This document shows positions 17,681 through 25,764 of a stretch of 64,000 nt of DNA, piece after piece. The stretch spans positions 124,001-188,000 of the forward strand of contig JACYUQ010000002.1 of assembly GCA_014841835.1 (NCBI GenBank), read 5' to 3'. Position numbers and translations under genes: made by a program. Source of the stretch: Oxalobacteraceae sp. CFBP 13730 (GTDB lineage Bacteria; Pseudomonadota; Gammaproteobacteria; Burkholderiales; Burkholderiaceae_D). A model generated the notes under the pieces. The model searched no databases. It was not told the origin of the DNA and worked only from the letters and a program-made list of their open reading frames with translations. The stretch's first letter is position 1, and each line of letters begins with the position of its first letter.

Positions 17681-18487
17681 ATGCCTGAGCAGAATACGCC
17701 CGGCAGCCTGCTGGTCGGCTGCGCTGGCTGGAGCCTTGCAAGCAAGGACTTCGCCGCGTTTCCGGCGGAGGGTAGCCATCTCGAACGCTACGCCGCCGTG
17801 TTCCCGGCGGTGGAAATCAACTCGTCGTTTTACCGGCCCCATAAACCCGAGACCTATGCGCGCTGGGCCGCCAGCGTGCCCGAACACTTCCGCTTCGCGG
17901 TCAAGGTGCCGCGCTCGATCACGCATGATGCCGGTCTGCGGGATGTCGATGCGCTGCTTGACCGCTTCCAGGGCGAAGCCGGCATGCTTGGCGACAAGCT
18001 GGGCTGCCTGCTAGTGCAACTGCCGCCACGCTTTGGTTTCGATGACGTGCTGGCGCATGCATTTTTCGGGCAAGTGCGTGTGCGTTTCGGCTGCAGTATT
18101 GCGTTCGAAGCGCGGCACGCGAGCTGGTTTTCGGCAGCCGCCACGGCGACGCTGCGCGAGTGCGGGGTAGTGCGCGTGATCGCGGATCCGGCCGCCGGCC
18201 AGCCCGGGGAGCATATCGCGACAAGCAACACCAATGTCTACGTGCGCTTGCATGGCGCGCCGCGCATCTATTATTCGGCGTATCCGGGCGAGGAAATCGT
18301 CCGCTGGCGCAGCCGCATTGATCGCGATATCGCGGCGGGGCGCACGGTGTGGTGCATCTTCGACAATACAGCCGAGGGCGCGGCCGTGCCCAATGCGCTC
18401 GAACTGATGGGGCGTCAAGAGGCTCCATCGGGCGACCGGGGCGGGGTAGAATCAGCGAATCCAAACGTCACGGCAACATCCGAGTGA
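17681..18487 (+). CDS. DUF72 (YecE-like) protein
   Basis: TIM-barrel protein of the DUF72/YecE family, function unproven. The N-terminal GCAGWS, the EINSSFYRPHKPETYARWA block and FRFAVKVPRSITH are the family signatures, and the C-terminal WCIFDNTAEGAAVPNA is the usual ending motif. 268 residues, full length. Its stop overlaps a GTG start of the next gene (GTGA), so the pair is translationally coupled. Confidence 0.85.
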   Translation: MPEQNTPGSLLVGCAGWSLASKDFAAFPAEGSHLERYAAVFPAVEINSSFYRPHKPETYARWAASVPEHFRFAVKVPRSITHDAGLRDVDALLDRFQGEAGMLGDKLGCLLVQLPPRFGFDDVLAHAFFGQVRVRFGCSIAFEARHASWFSAAATATLRECGVVRVIADPAAGQPGEHIATSNTNVYVRLHGAPRIYYSAYPGEEIVRWRSRIDRDIAAGRTVWCIFDNTAEGAAVPNALELMGRQEAPSGDRGGVESANPNVTATSE

Positions 18488-18933
18488 ACCCATCCACTGC
18501 CGTCCAGCCAGAGCCGGGCCCGACTGCAGGCCCACAGCCTGCCGCCGCGCCCCTGCGCGTCGAGTGCCCACCGGGAGCCTGTGTCTGCGATCGCGCGCGC
18601 GTGCTGGCCGACCCTTGTCTGGATCAGCGCCCATTGATGATCACGCGCCAGCAGGAACTCAAGCTGATCGAGCGGATCGAGCGCGTCGAGAGTTTCGCCG
18701 ACCTGCAGCACGTGCAGGGGCTGATCCACAAAAACATCGGCGTGACACTGCACATCGCGCCGGGACCAAACGAGGTGCGCAGCGTGCGCGGCATCGTGAT
18801 CGTGCTCGAAGACCGGCCTGGTCTGTGCAAGAAGGTGCGGCAATCGGTGCCCGCGGCGGTACGGCGCTGCCTGAACATGCGGCCTGAGATCGCCTGGGCC
18901 ATTCTCGACTCGCACGATCTGTTCAGCAGGTGA
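18484..18933 (+). CDS. conserved hypothetical protein with Cys cluster
   Basis: 149-residue protein starting at the GTG that overlaps the DUF72 stop. An Ala/Pro-rich N-terminus leads into VECPPGACVCDRARVLADPCLD, where four cysteines (pattern C-x5-C-x-C-x8-C) suggest metal binding or a disulfide. The rest is a mixed alpha/beta domain (ITRQQELKLIERIERVESFADLQ, then GVTLHIAPGPNEVRSVRGIVIVLE). No family name recognised. The coupling implies joint production with the DUF72 protein. Confidence 0.68.
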   Translation: MNPSTAVQPEPGPTAGPQPAAAPLRVECPPGACVCDRARVLADPCLDQRPLMITRQQELKLIERIERVESFADLQHVQGLIHKNIGVTLHIAPGPNEVRSVRGIVIVLEDRPGLCKKVRQSVPAAVRRCLNMRPEIAWAILDSHDLFSR

Positions 18934-18978
18934 TCCAAAAACCGCGTGCGCGGCCGATGTACAGCCAAAGGCACAGCC

Positions 18979-19161
18979 GGGGTCAGGTCTGACATTCGGA
19001 CACGACCTCATCATTACAGCCGGGGTCAGGTCTGACATTCGGACACGGCCTCAGCCTTAGGCACTTAAAATGGTGCCTTAATCAGTATTAGCGTCGCCCA
19101 GTGCCAGCGGGTTTTGATTATCCTATTGCCGAGATCGTGTCCGAATGTCAGACCTGACCCC
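18979..19161. repeat. REPIN/MITE-like element A: two direct and one inverted copy of a 27-base repeat
   Basis: Copies beginning GGGGTCAGGTCTGACATTCG lie at 18979-19005 and 19022-19048, and an inverted copy at 19135-19161. The pair 19022/19161 bounds a 140-base unit with inner flanks CTCAGCCTT and GAGATCGTG that recur in the other elements of this window. Each repeat contains a small palindrome GTCAG-GT-CTGAC behind a 5' GGG(G). The 289-base interval between the flanking genes holds nothing else recognisable. Confidence 0.85.
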
Positions 19162-19222
19162 CGCTTTTTCCCGGGTATATGCGTTTGAGTGAAGCAGCGA
19201 AACAGTACGAAAGAGAGATGAC

Positions 19223-19798
19223 ATGTTCGAAGAATGCACATGGCTTGAAACGCCACCCAAATATCAGATCGACCAAGACACACTGAAAGTCATCACCTCC
19301 GAGAGCACGGACTTTTGGCGCATCACCGAATACGATTTTATTCACGACAATGGCCATTTTTTTGGCAGGCCTGTCGATCATGCGTTCACCGCCCAACTGC
19401 ACGTACGTGCGGACTTTCAGGCGTTATACGACCAGGCCGGTTTGATGGTAAGGATCGACGAGACCCGCTGGATCAAGATCGGTGTCGAGTTTTCGGATGA
19501 TCAGCTGATGCTCAGTACCGTGTTGACGAACGAACAGTCCGACTGGGCAGTAATGCCTGCGCCATCCATCAGCGACGGATTCTGGATCCGCGTCACCATT
19601 GGTTCCGGCACCGTCAGGGCGCAGTATTCAGTTGATGGCATTGTCTGGCCATTACTGCGCTTGGCACCATTTCCCGTCGCCGACCGTTACCTTGTGGGTC
19701 CCATGTGCTGCACTCCCAAGCGTGGCGGTCTTGAGGTAACGTTCAGCAAGTTCTCGGTGCAACCAGCGCTGCAGAAAGATTTGCACGATTTGTCGTAA
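19223..19798 (+). CDS. DUF1349 protein (concanavalin-like fold)
   Basis: 191-residue protein of the DUF1349 / 'regulation of enolase 1' family, a concanavalin-A-like beta-sandwich of unknown function. Recognisable segments are TDFWRITEYDFIHDNGHFF, YDQAGLMVRIDETRWIKIGVE and FWIRVTIGSGTVRAQYSVDG. GAGAG precedes the ATG. Base composition is visibly lower in GC than its neighbours. The gene sits alone between repeat elements A and B, consistent with recent acquisition. Confidence 0.8.
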   Translation: MFEECTWLETPPKYQIDQDTLKVITSESTDFWRITEYDFIHDNGHFFGRPVDHAFTAQLHVRADFQALYDQAGLMVRIDETRWIKIGVEFSDDQLMLSTVLTNEQSDWAVMPAPSISDGFWIRVTIGSGTVRAQYSVDGIVWPLLRLAPFPVADRYLVGPMCCTPKRGGLEVTFSKFSVQPALQKDLHDLS

Positions 19799-19819
19799 GC
19801 ACGAGGACGTGGCACAGCG

Positions 19820-19958
19820 GGGGTCAGGTCTGACATTCAGACACGAACTCAGCCTTGTCCACGCTCGATGAGATCCTGAGAAGCAATAGTATGGCCACGT
19901 GCCATCTGGTTTCGACAGCTAACTGTCGAGATCGTGTCCGAATGTCAGACCTGACCCC
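19820..19958. repeat. REPIN/MITE-like element B
   Basis: Direct copy of the 27-base repeat at 19820-19846 (one G-to-A change) and inverted copy at 19932-19958, total 139 bases. The same inner flanks as in element A are present (CTCAGCCTTGTCCAC on the left, CTGTCGAGATCGTG on the right), with a diverged core. It ends just before the terminator of the next minus-strand gene. Confidence 0.85.
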
Positions 19959-19972
19959 CGCTTTTTTGCATG

Positions 19973-19998
19973 AAAAAAGCCGGCGTCGGCCGGCTTTT
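19973..19998 (-). terminator. intrinsic terminator of the following lipoprotein gene
   Basis: On the minus strand, stem AAAAGCCGGC / GCCGGCTTTT with a 4-base loop and a run of six T beyond it. It lies 9 bases past the lipoprotein stop. Confidence 0.85.
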
Positions 19999-20006
19999 GT
20001 TGCGTA

Positions 20007-20453
20007 TTACCTGCGGTATGGGAAGTGTGTCCCGATACCTCCGCCCCAGCCCCGGCCACGATGACCGCGCCAGCTGCTGCGGCCGAAGTCGAAACCCAGC
20101 CCGATCGAGATCGGTGGATACCAGTAGTTCGGCTGCTCGACATACACCGGTTGCGGTACGTACACCGGCTGCTGCTGGATGTACACCGGTTGCTGCTGGA
20201 CATACACCGGCTGCTGTGGCGTGTAGTACGGCGTGGAATAGCTGGTCGCAGGCACTGGCGTCGATGTGACGGTGGTCCCGCCCGACGATGCCACGCGCGC
20301 ACCGGTACCTACTGGCACGGGCGTCACGGAAACAACGCGCCATTGGCTCGGATCTGCCGGTTGGGCATAGCCTTGATTGCTGTAATAGGGGCCCGGGGCG
20401 GCGCAACCCGCCAGCATGCCCAGTGACACAATAACGATCGCAAGATTTTTCAT
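20007..20453 (-). CDS. Tyr/Pro/Gln-repeat lipoprotein
   Basis: 148-residue putative lipoprotein: signal MKNLAIVIVSLGMLAGC with lipidated Cys17. The middle holds PVYVQQQPVYIQQQPVYV-type repeats, and the end is a Gly/Arg/Trp-rich tail. The ATG at 20453 is fixed by AGGAGGAG just upstream. Such proteins are common in Oxalobacteraceae with no assigned role; an envelope location is inferred from the lipobox only. Own terminator at 19973-19998. Confidence 0.75.
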   Translation of the reverse strand: MKNLAIVIVSLGMLAGCAAPGPYYSNQGYAQPADPSQWRVVSVTPVPVGTGARVASSGGTTVTSTPVPATSYSTPYYTPQQPVYVQQQPVYIQQQPVYVPQPVYVEQPNYWYPPISIGLGFDFGRSSWRGHRGRGWGGGIGTHFPYRR

Positions 20454-20560
20454 GGCGCTCCTCCTGATCAAGCCATCATACGAGCTTGCACGGCACGTGG
20501 CGCACGGTTTTACACGCTGTTACAGCGGGAAACCAACCAGTACAAGTGCGTCGACGCTAG

Positions 20561-21415
20561 TCAGCCCAGAATCGTCAGCAACCCATCCAGCCCCGCGAAA
20601 TTGAGCGCCACATCGGCCTGGGCCCGCACGACCGGCTTGGCACGAAACGCCACTGACAGCCCCGCGATGCCCATCATCGTCAGGTCGTTGGCCCCGTCGC
20701 CCATCACTACCGCCTGCGATGGCGAGATGCCCAGTTCGGCGCACACGCGCTCGACGGTGCGTTTTTTTTCCTCTGCATCGACGATGCCGCCGACGACGCG
20801 ACCGGTCAGCTTGCCATCCGCGATTTCGAGCACGTTTGCGTGGGTGTAGTCCAGCCCCAAACGCGCGCCCAGACGTTCGGTGAAGAACGTGAACCCGCCC
20901 GACACCAGCAGCGTCCTGATGCCGATCGCCTGCACGGCCTTGAGCATCGCCTCGCCACCCGGCGAGATGCGCAGGCGCTCGTCATACACCCGCTGCAGCG
21001 CGCCCGCGTCCAGCCCGGCCAGCAGCGCCACGCGGCGCCTGAGGCTTTCCGAGAAATCGAGCTCGCCGCGCATTGCTGCCTCGGTGATTTCGGACACTTG
21101 CGGCTTGAGGCCCTGCATGTCGGCGATTTCGTCGATGCACTCGATCGTGATCAGCGTCGAATCCATGTCCATCGCCACCAGGCGTACATCGGCCAGCGAG
21201 CGGCCTGCGGCGATGAAGGTCGCGTCCACGCCCGCCTCGAACGCCGCTGCGTCGACACGCTCTTTCAGGTCGGCGGAAAACGCCACGCCTTCGCAGCGCA
21301 GCGCATGTTCGCCCACGGCGGTGGTGCGCTGCGGACTGGCCAGTTGCGCCAGGCGCGCCAGCGTGGCGGGGTCGGCCTGCGGGCCTTGCAGCACCAGATT
21401 CATCGTCGTGTTCAT
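20561..21415 (-). CDS. serB: phosphoserine phosphatase SerB
   Basis: Last step of serine biosynthesis. HAD-superfamily phosphatase with motif I MDMDSTLITIECIDEIAD and the C-terminal motif GDGANDLTMM. SGGFTFFTERLGARLGLDY contains the middle motif. The first 75 residues resemble the short ACT-like N-terminal part of proteobacterial SerB. 284 residues. Its start overlaps the mfd stop by four bases, so it is the second gene of an mfd-serB operon. Confidence 0.93.
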   Translation of the reverse strand: MNTTMNLVLQGPQADPATLARLAQLASPQRTTAVGEHALRCEGVAFSADLKERVDAAAFEAGVDATFIAAGRSLADVRLVAMDMDSTLITIECIDEIADMQGLKPQVSEITEAAMRGELDFSESLRRRVALLAGLDAGALQRVYDERLRISPGGEAMLKAVQAIGIRTLLVSGGFTFFTERLGARLGLDYTHANVLEIADGKLTGRVVGGIVDAEEKKRTVERVCAELGISPSQAVVMGDGANDLTMMGIAGLSVAFRAKPVVRAQADVALNFAGLDGLLTILG

Positions 21416-24400
21416 GCGAGTAGTTGTTTGATGGTCTGTTTAATCTGGTTCACGCGCGCCGACAGGTCCGGCATGCTGGCCGTGATGCGCAGCTTGTCCT
21501 GGCCGGCCAGCTTGACGTGGCGGTTCTTCTGGATCAGCGTGATGATCCTGATCGGATCGATCGGCGGCTTTTCCATGAACTGCAGGCTGGCCGCTTCGCC
21601 GTGGGCGTCGATCTTGACGATGCCCACGGCCTTGGCGGCGATGCGCAACCGGTGCGTCTCGACCAGCGCTTTCACGGGCTCGGGCAGCTTGCCGAAGCGG
21701 TCGATCAGCTCCTCTTGCATGCTGTCGATACGGTCCGCGCTTTCGCAATTGGCCAGGCGCTTGTAGATCGACAGGCGCTCGTGCACGTCGCCGCAGTAGT
21801 CGGCCGGCAGCAGGGCGGGCACGTGCAGATTGATCTCGGTGGTCGACGACAGGGGCGCGGCCAGGTCGGGTTCCTTGCCGGCCTTGAGCGAACGCACCGC
21901 CTCGTTGAGCATGTCCGAATACAGCTGGAAGCCGATCTCCAGCATCTCGCCCGACTGGTTCTCGCCGAGCACCTCGCCCGCGCCCCGGATTTCCAGGTCG
22001 TGCATCGCAAGGTAAAAGCCGCTGCCCAGTTCTTCCATCTGCTGGATGGCATCCAGGCGGCGCTGCGATTGCTTGGTCAGGTTCTGCACGTCGCTCACCA
22101 AGAGGTAGGCATACGCCTGGTGGTGCGAGCGGCCCACGCGCCCGCGCAGCTGGTGCAGCTGCGCCAGGCCGAACTTGTCGGCGCGGTGCATGATGATCGT
22201 GTTCGCGGTCGGCACGTCGATACCGGTCTCGATGATGGTCGTGCACAGCAGGATGTTGAAGCGCTGCGCCACGAAGTCGCGCATGACTTTCTCGAGGTCG
22301 CGTTCGTGCATCTGGCCATGTGCCACGCCGATGCGCGCTTCGGGCAGCAGCTCCTGCAGCATCGCGCGGCGGTTTTCGATGGTGTCGACTTCGTTGTGCA
22401 GGAAGTAGATCTGGCCACCGCGCTTGAGTTCACGCAGGCAGGCCTCGCGGATGATCGAGCCGTCTTCGCTCCGTACGAAGGTTTTGATCGCCAGGCGCTT
22501 TTGCGGCGCGGTGGCAATGATCGAAAAGTCGCGCAAGCCTTCCAGTGCCATGCCCAGCGTGCGCGGGATTGGCGTGGCGGTGAGCGTGAGCACATCGACT
22601 TCGGCGCGCAGCGATTTCAGCGCCTCTTTCTGACGCACGCCGAAGCGGTGTTCTTCGTCGATGATCACCAACCCCAGACGCGTGAACTTCACGTCGGGCG
22701 AGAGCAGCTTGTGGGTACCGATGACGATGTCGAGCGTGCCGTCGGCCATGCCCTTGATCGCGTTGTTGATCTCCTTGCCGGTCCGGAAGCGCGACAGCTC
22801 GGCGATTTTGACGGGCCAGTCGGCGAAGCGGTCGGCGAAGGTCTGCGCATGCTGCTCGGCCAGCAGCGTCGTCGGCGCCAGGATCGCGACCTGCTTGCCG
22901 CCCATGACGGCGATGAAAGCGGCGCGTAGCGCGACCTCGGTCTTGCCGAAGCCGACGTCGCCGCACACCAGGCGGTCCATCGGGCGGCCCGACGTCATGT
23001 CCTTGATGACGTTGTGGATCGCCTCGGCCTGGTCGGGCGTCTCTTCAAAGCCGAAGCTCTGCGAAAAGTTTTCGTAGTCGACGTTCGAATACTCGAATGC
23101 GTGGCCCTGGCGCAGCGCGCGCCGCGCGTACAGGTTCAGGAGTTCGGCAGCCGTATCGCGTACCTGCTCGGCGACCTTGCGTTTGGCTTTTTCCCACTGG
23201 CCCGAGCCGAGCGAGTGCAGCGGCGCGTCTTCGGCCGCCGTGCCCGAGTAGCGCGCGATCACGTGCAACTGCGACACCGGCACGTACAGCTTCGTGTCCT
23301 TCGCGTATTCCAGATGCAGGAATTCGGTCTCGCCTTCGCCCAGGTCCATGCTGGTCAGGCCCATGTAGCGCCCGATACCGTGGTTGATGTGCACGACCGG
23401 GTCGCCGATCTTGAGTTCGGACAGGTCGCGCACCATCGACTCGACCTGGCTCGTCGCTTCCTGCTTCTTCTTGCCGGCGCGCCGGCCCGAACCGGCATAC
23501 AGCTCGGTCTCGGTGATGAACACCAGGTGGCCTGCGCCCGCATCGAGCAGCTCGAAGCCGGCCTGCAGTGGCGCCACGCCCAGCGCCAGGCGGGCGTCGC
23601 TCGTGCGGAAGCCCTCGAAGCCTTCGACCGGCACGAGATCGAGCTTGTATTCGCTGAAGTACTGCTGCAGCGTTTCGCGCCGGCCGGCCGAATCGGCGCA
23701 GATCATCACGCGCGTGTCGCTGCGCTCGAGGTAGGTGCGCAGGCTGGCCAGCGGATCGTCCAGGCGGCGGTTGACGGCGACGTCGGGAATCGGCGCCGAC
23801 AGTTCGGACGCCGGCGCGAGCGGGTCGCGCGCGATATTCCAGCGGCCGTGCGGCTTGATGCAGGTGAAGAATTGCTCGGCGCTCAGGAACAGTTCGGTCG
23901 GCTCGAGGATCGGGCGCTCACGGTCGCTTTTCAAAAAACGGTAGCGCGACTCGGTGTCCATCCAGAAGCGCCCAATGGCGCCATCGATATCGCCGACCAG
24001 CGCCAGTGGCGTGCCGTCCGGCAGGTAATCCAGCAGTGTTGAGGTCGAGTCGAAGAACAGCGGCAGGTAGTACTCGATACCGGCTGCGGCGATGCCGTTG
24101 CCGATGTCGCGGTAAATCGGCGAGCGTGACGGATCGCCCTCGAAACGTTCGCGCCAGCGGCCGCGAAAGCCTGTTCTCGCCGTTTCGTCCATCGGGAATT
24201 CGCGGCCCGGCAGCAGTCGCACTTCGCGCACCGGGTACAGCGAGCGCTGGGTGTCGGCGTCGAACGTGCGGATCGATTCGATCTCGTCGCCAAACAGATC
24301 GAGCCGATAGGGCAGGGCAGAGCCCATCGGGAACAGGTCGATCAAACCGCCGCGCACCGAGTACTCGCCCGGCGACATCACCTGCGACACGTGCGTGTAG

Positions 24401-24858
24401 CCGGCCAGTGTGAGCTGCGCCTTCAGGCGCGCTTCGTCGAGGCGTTCGCCCTGGCGGAAGAAGAACGTGTAGGCCGCCAGGAACGATGGCGGCGCCAGGC
24501 GCACCAGCGCCGTGGTGGCCGGCACCATCAGCACATCGCACTGGCCGTTGCGGATCTCGTGCAGCGTGGCCAGGCGTTCGGATACCAGATCCTGGTGCGG
24601 CGAGAACGCATCGTACGGCAGCGTTTCCCAGTCCGGCAGCAGGTGGCAGGCCAGCTTGCCATCGGCGAACCACGGGATTTCGTCAAGCAGTCGCTGGCCG
24701 TCGCTGGCATTGGCCACGACGACGGTGAGCATCTGGCCCTGGGCCTTGAGCGCAAGGGCGGCAACCGCCAGTGCGTAGGCGTCGGACGAACCATGAAGGA
24801 GCGGCAGGACGAAACGATGGCCTGCTTTGGGGAGGTGTTTCTCGAGGTCGAAAGGCAT
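21412..24858 (-). CDS. mfd: transcription-repair coupling factor Mfd
   Basis: Superfamily 2 DNA translocase that removes stalled RNA polymerase and recruits UvrA. N-terminal UvrB-like domains lead to a CarD-like RNA-polymerase-interaction domain (KIGDPVVHINHGIGRYMGL). The helicase core has Walker A GDVGFGKTEVALRAAF and DEEH box IIDEEHRFGV, followed by the TRG segment and a C-terminal D7 domain. 1148 residues, full length, no frame damage. Overlaps serB downstream. Confidence 0.96.
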   Translation of the reverse strand: MPFDLEKHLPKAGHRFVLPLLHGSSDAYALAVAALALKAQGQMLTVVVANASDGQRLLDEIPWFADGKLACHLLPDWETLPYDAFSPHQDLVSERLATLHEIRNGQCDVLMVPATTALVRLAPPSFLAAYTFFFRQGERLDEARLKAQLTLAGYTHVSQVMSPGEYSVRGGLIDLFPMGSALPYRLDLFGDEIESIRTFDADTQRSLYPVREVRLLPGREFPMDETARTGFRGRWRERFEGDPSRSPIYRDIGNGIAAAGIEYYLPLFFDSTSTLLDYLPDGTPLALVGDIDGAIGRFWMDTESRYRFLKSDRERPILEPTELFLSAEQFFTCIKPHGRWNIARDPLAPASELSAPIPDVAVNRRLDDPLASLRTYLERSDTRVMICADSAGRRETLQQYFSEYKLDLVPVEGFEGFRTSDARLALGVAPLQAGFELLDAGAGHLVFITETELYAGSGRRAGKKKQEATSQVESMVRDLSELKIGDPVVHINHGIGRYMGLTSMDLGEGETEFLHLEYAKDTKLYVPVSQLHVIARYSGTAAEDAPLHSLGSGQWEKAKRKVAEQVRDTAAELLNLYARRALRQGHAFEYSNVDYENFSQSFGFEETPDQAEAIHNVIKDMTSGRPMDRLVCGDVGFGKTEVALRAAFIAVMGGKQVAILAPTTLLAEQHAQTFADRFADWPVKIAELSRFRTGKEINNAIKGMADGTLDIVIGTHKLLSPDVKFTRLGLVIIDEEHRFGVRQKEALKSLRAEVDVLTLTATPIPRTLGMALEGLRDFSIIATAPQKRLAIKTFVRSEDGSIIREACLRELKRGGQIYFLHNEVDTIENRRAMLQELLPEARIGVAHGQMHERDLEKVMRDFVAQRFNILLCTTIIETGIDVPTANTIIMHRADKFGLAQLHQLRGRVGRSHHQAYAYLLVSDVQNLTKQSQRRLDAIQQMEELGSGFYLAMHDLEIRGAGEVLGENQSGEMLEIGFQLYSDMLNEAVRSLKAGKEPDLAAPLSSTTEINLHVPALLPADYCGDVHERLSIYKRLANCESADRIDSMQEELIDRFGKLPEPVKALVETHRLRIAAKAVGIVKIDAHGEAASLQFMEKPPIDPIRIITLIQKNRHVKLAGQDKLRITASMPDLSARVNQIKQTIKQLLA

Positions 24859-25029
24859 GCCGCGTGCTTGAAAGATCCGTGAAAAATGCGCTGGAAAGTG
24901 GTGGCCAATTATAGTCGAACGCGCAACGCCCCGCCGCGCACCAGCAGGATCAGGATTGCCTGGCCTGTCGTTATGTAATATCCTAAGTTACGAAAGCCCG
25001 TACCGAACAACACCCCAGGAGAATCGACC

Positions 25030-25698
25030 ATGTCTTTTTCAGATCCGGCCGCAGTTGCCAATTACGCCGACGGGCCGCCGCACTTCGTGCCGGGCTTTGC
25101 CGACATGCAGCGCATGGCGTGCGTGCTGCTGGCCGAGCGTGCGCCGGCCGACGCACGCGTGCTGGTGTTGGGCGCGGGTGGCGGCCTGGAACTCAAGGCG
25201 TTCGCCGATGGCCAGAGCGGCTGGATTTTCGATGGCGTCGATCCGTCGGCGCCCATGCTGGCGCTGGCCAGGCAGGCCACCGCCGCCCACGCCGCCCGCA
25301 TCCGCCTGCATGAAGGGTTTGTCGATGCGGCGCCCGCTGGGCCGTTCGATGCGGCGACGTGTCTGCTGACGATGCACTTCATGCCGGTGCAGGAGCGCAG
25401 TCACGCGCTACGCGCGATGCGTGCGCGCCTGCTGTCCGGCAGTCCGTTCGTCGTGATGCACCTGAGTGCGGGTCTTGATGCCGCCGGGTGTGCACGCTGG
25501 CTGGCACGTGATGCGGCGTTCGCCATTGCCAACGGCGTCGAGGCGGGCATGGCGCAGCGCCGGCGCGAGGTCATGGCGCGCGATCTGCACGTGCTCGGGC
25601 CGGCCGAGGACGAGGCGTTGCTGCGCGAGGCCGGGTTCGACGGCATCGAGGTGTTCTATGTGGGCGGCGCGTTTCGCGGCTGGATCTGTTACGCCTGA
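25030..25698 (+). CDS. class I SAM-dependent methyltransferase
   Basis: 222-residue Rossmann-fold methyltransferase with SAM motif I VLVLGAGGGLELKAF, acidic motif II in FDGVDPSAPML, and FDAATCLLTMHFMP as motif IV. The overall pattern recalls CmoA-like enzymes, but the substrate cannot be assigned. ATG 25030 follows an AGGAGAA Shine-Dalgarno. It is divergent from mfd, with about 170 bases of intergenic DNA between them. Confidence 0.78.
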   Translation: MSFSDPAAVANYADGPPHFVPGFADMQRMACVLLAERAPADARVLVLGAGGGLELKAFADGQSGWIFDGVDPSAPMLALARQATAAHAARIRLHEGFVDAAPAGPFDAATCLLTMHFMPVQERSHALRAMRARLLSGSPFVVMHLSAGLDAAGCARWLARDAAFAIANGVEAGMAQRRREVMARDLHVLGPAEDEALLREAGFDGIEVFYVGGAFRGWICYA

Positions 25699-25764
25699 GT
25701 CGGTTGCCGGAGCAGTAAAAGTCGCGCATGATAGCGTTCCCATCCTCATCATGTCGGAGACCCC

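Noticed and set aside
24859..25029. regulatory RNA in the mfd-methyltransferase gap
   Set aside because: No convincing hairpin-plus-T-tract or promoter pair visible; treated as an ordinary divergent promoter region.
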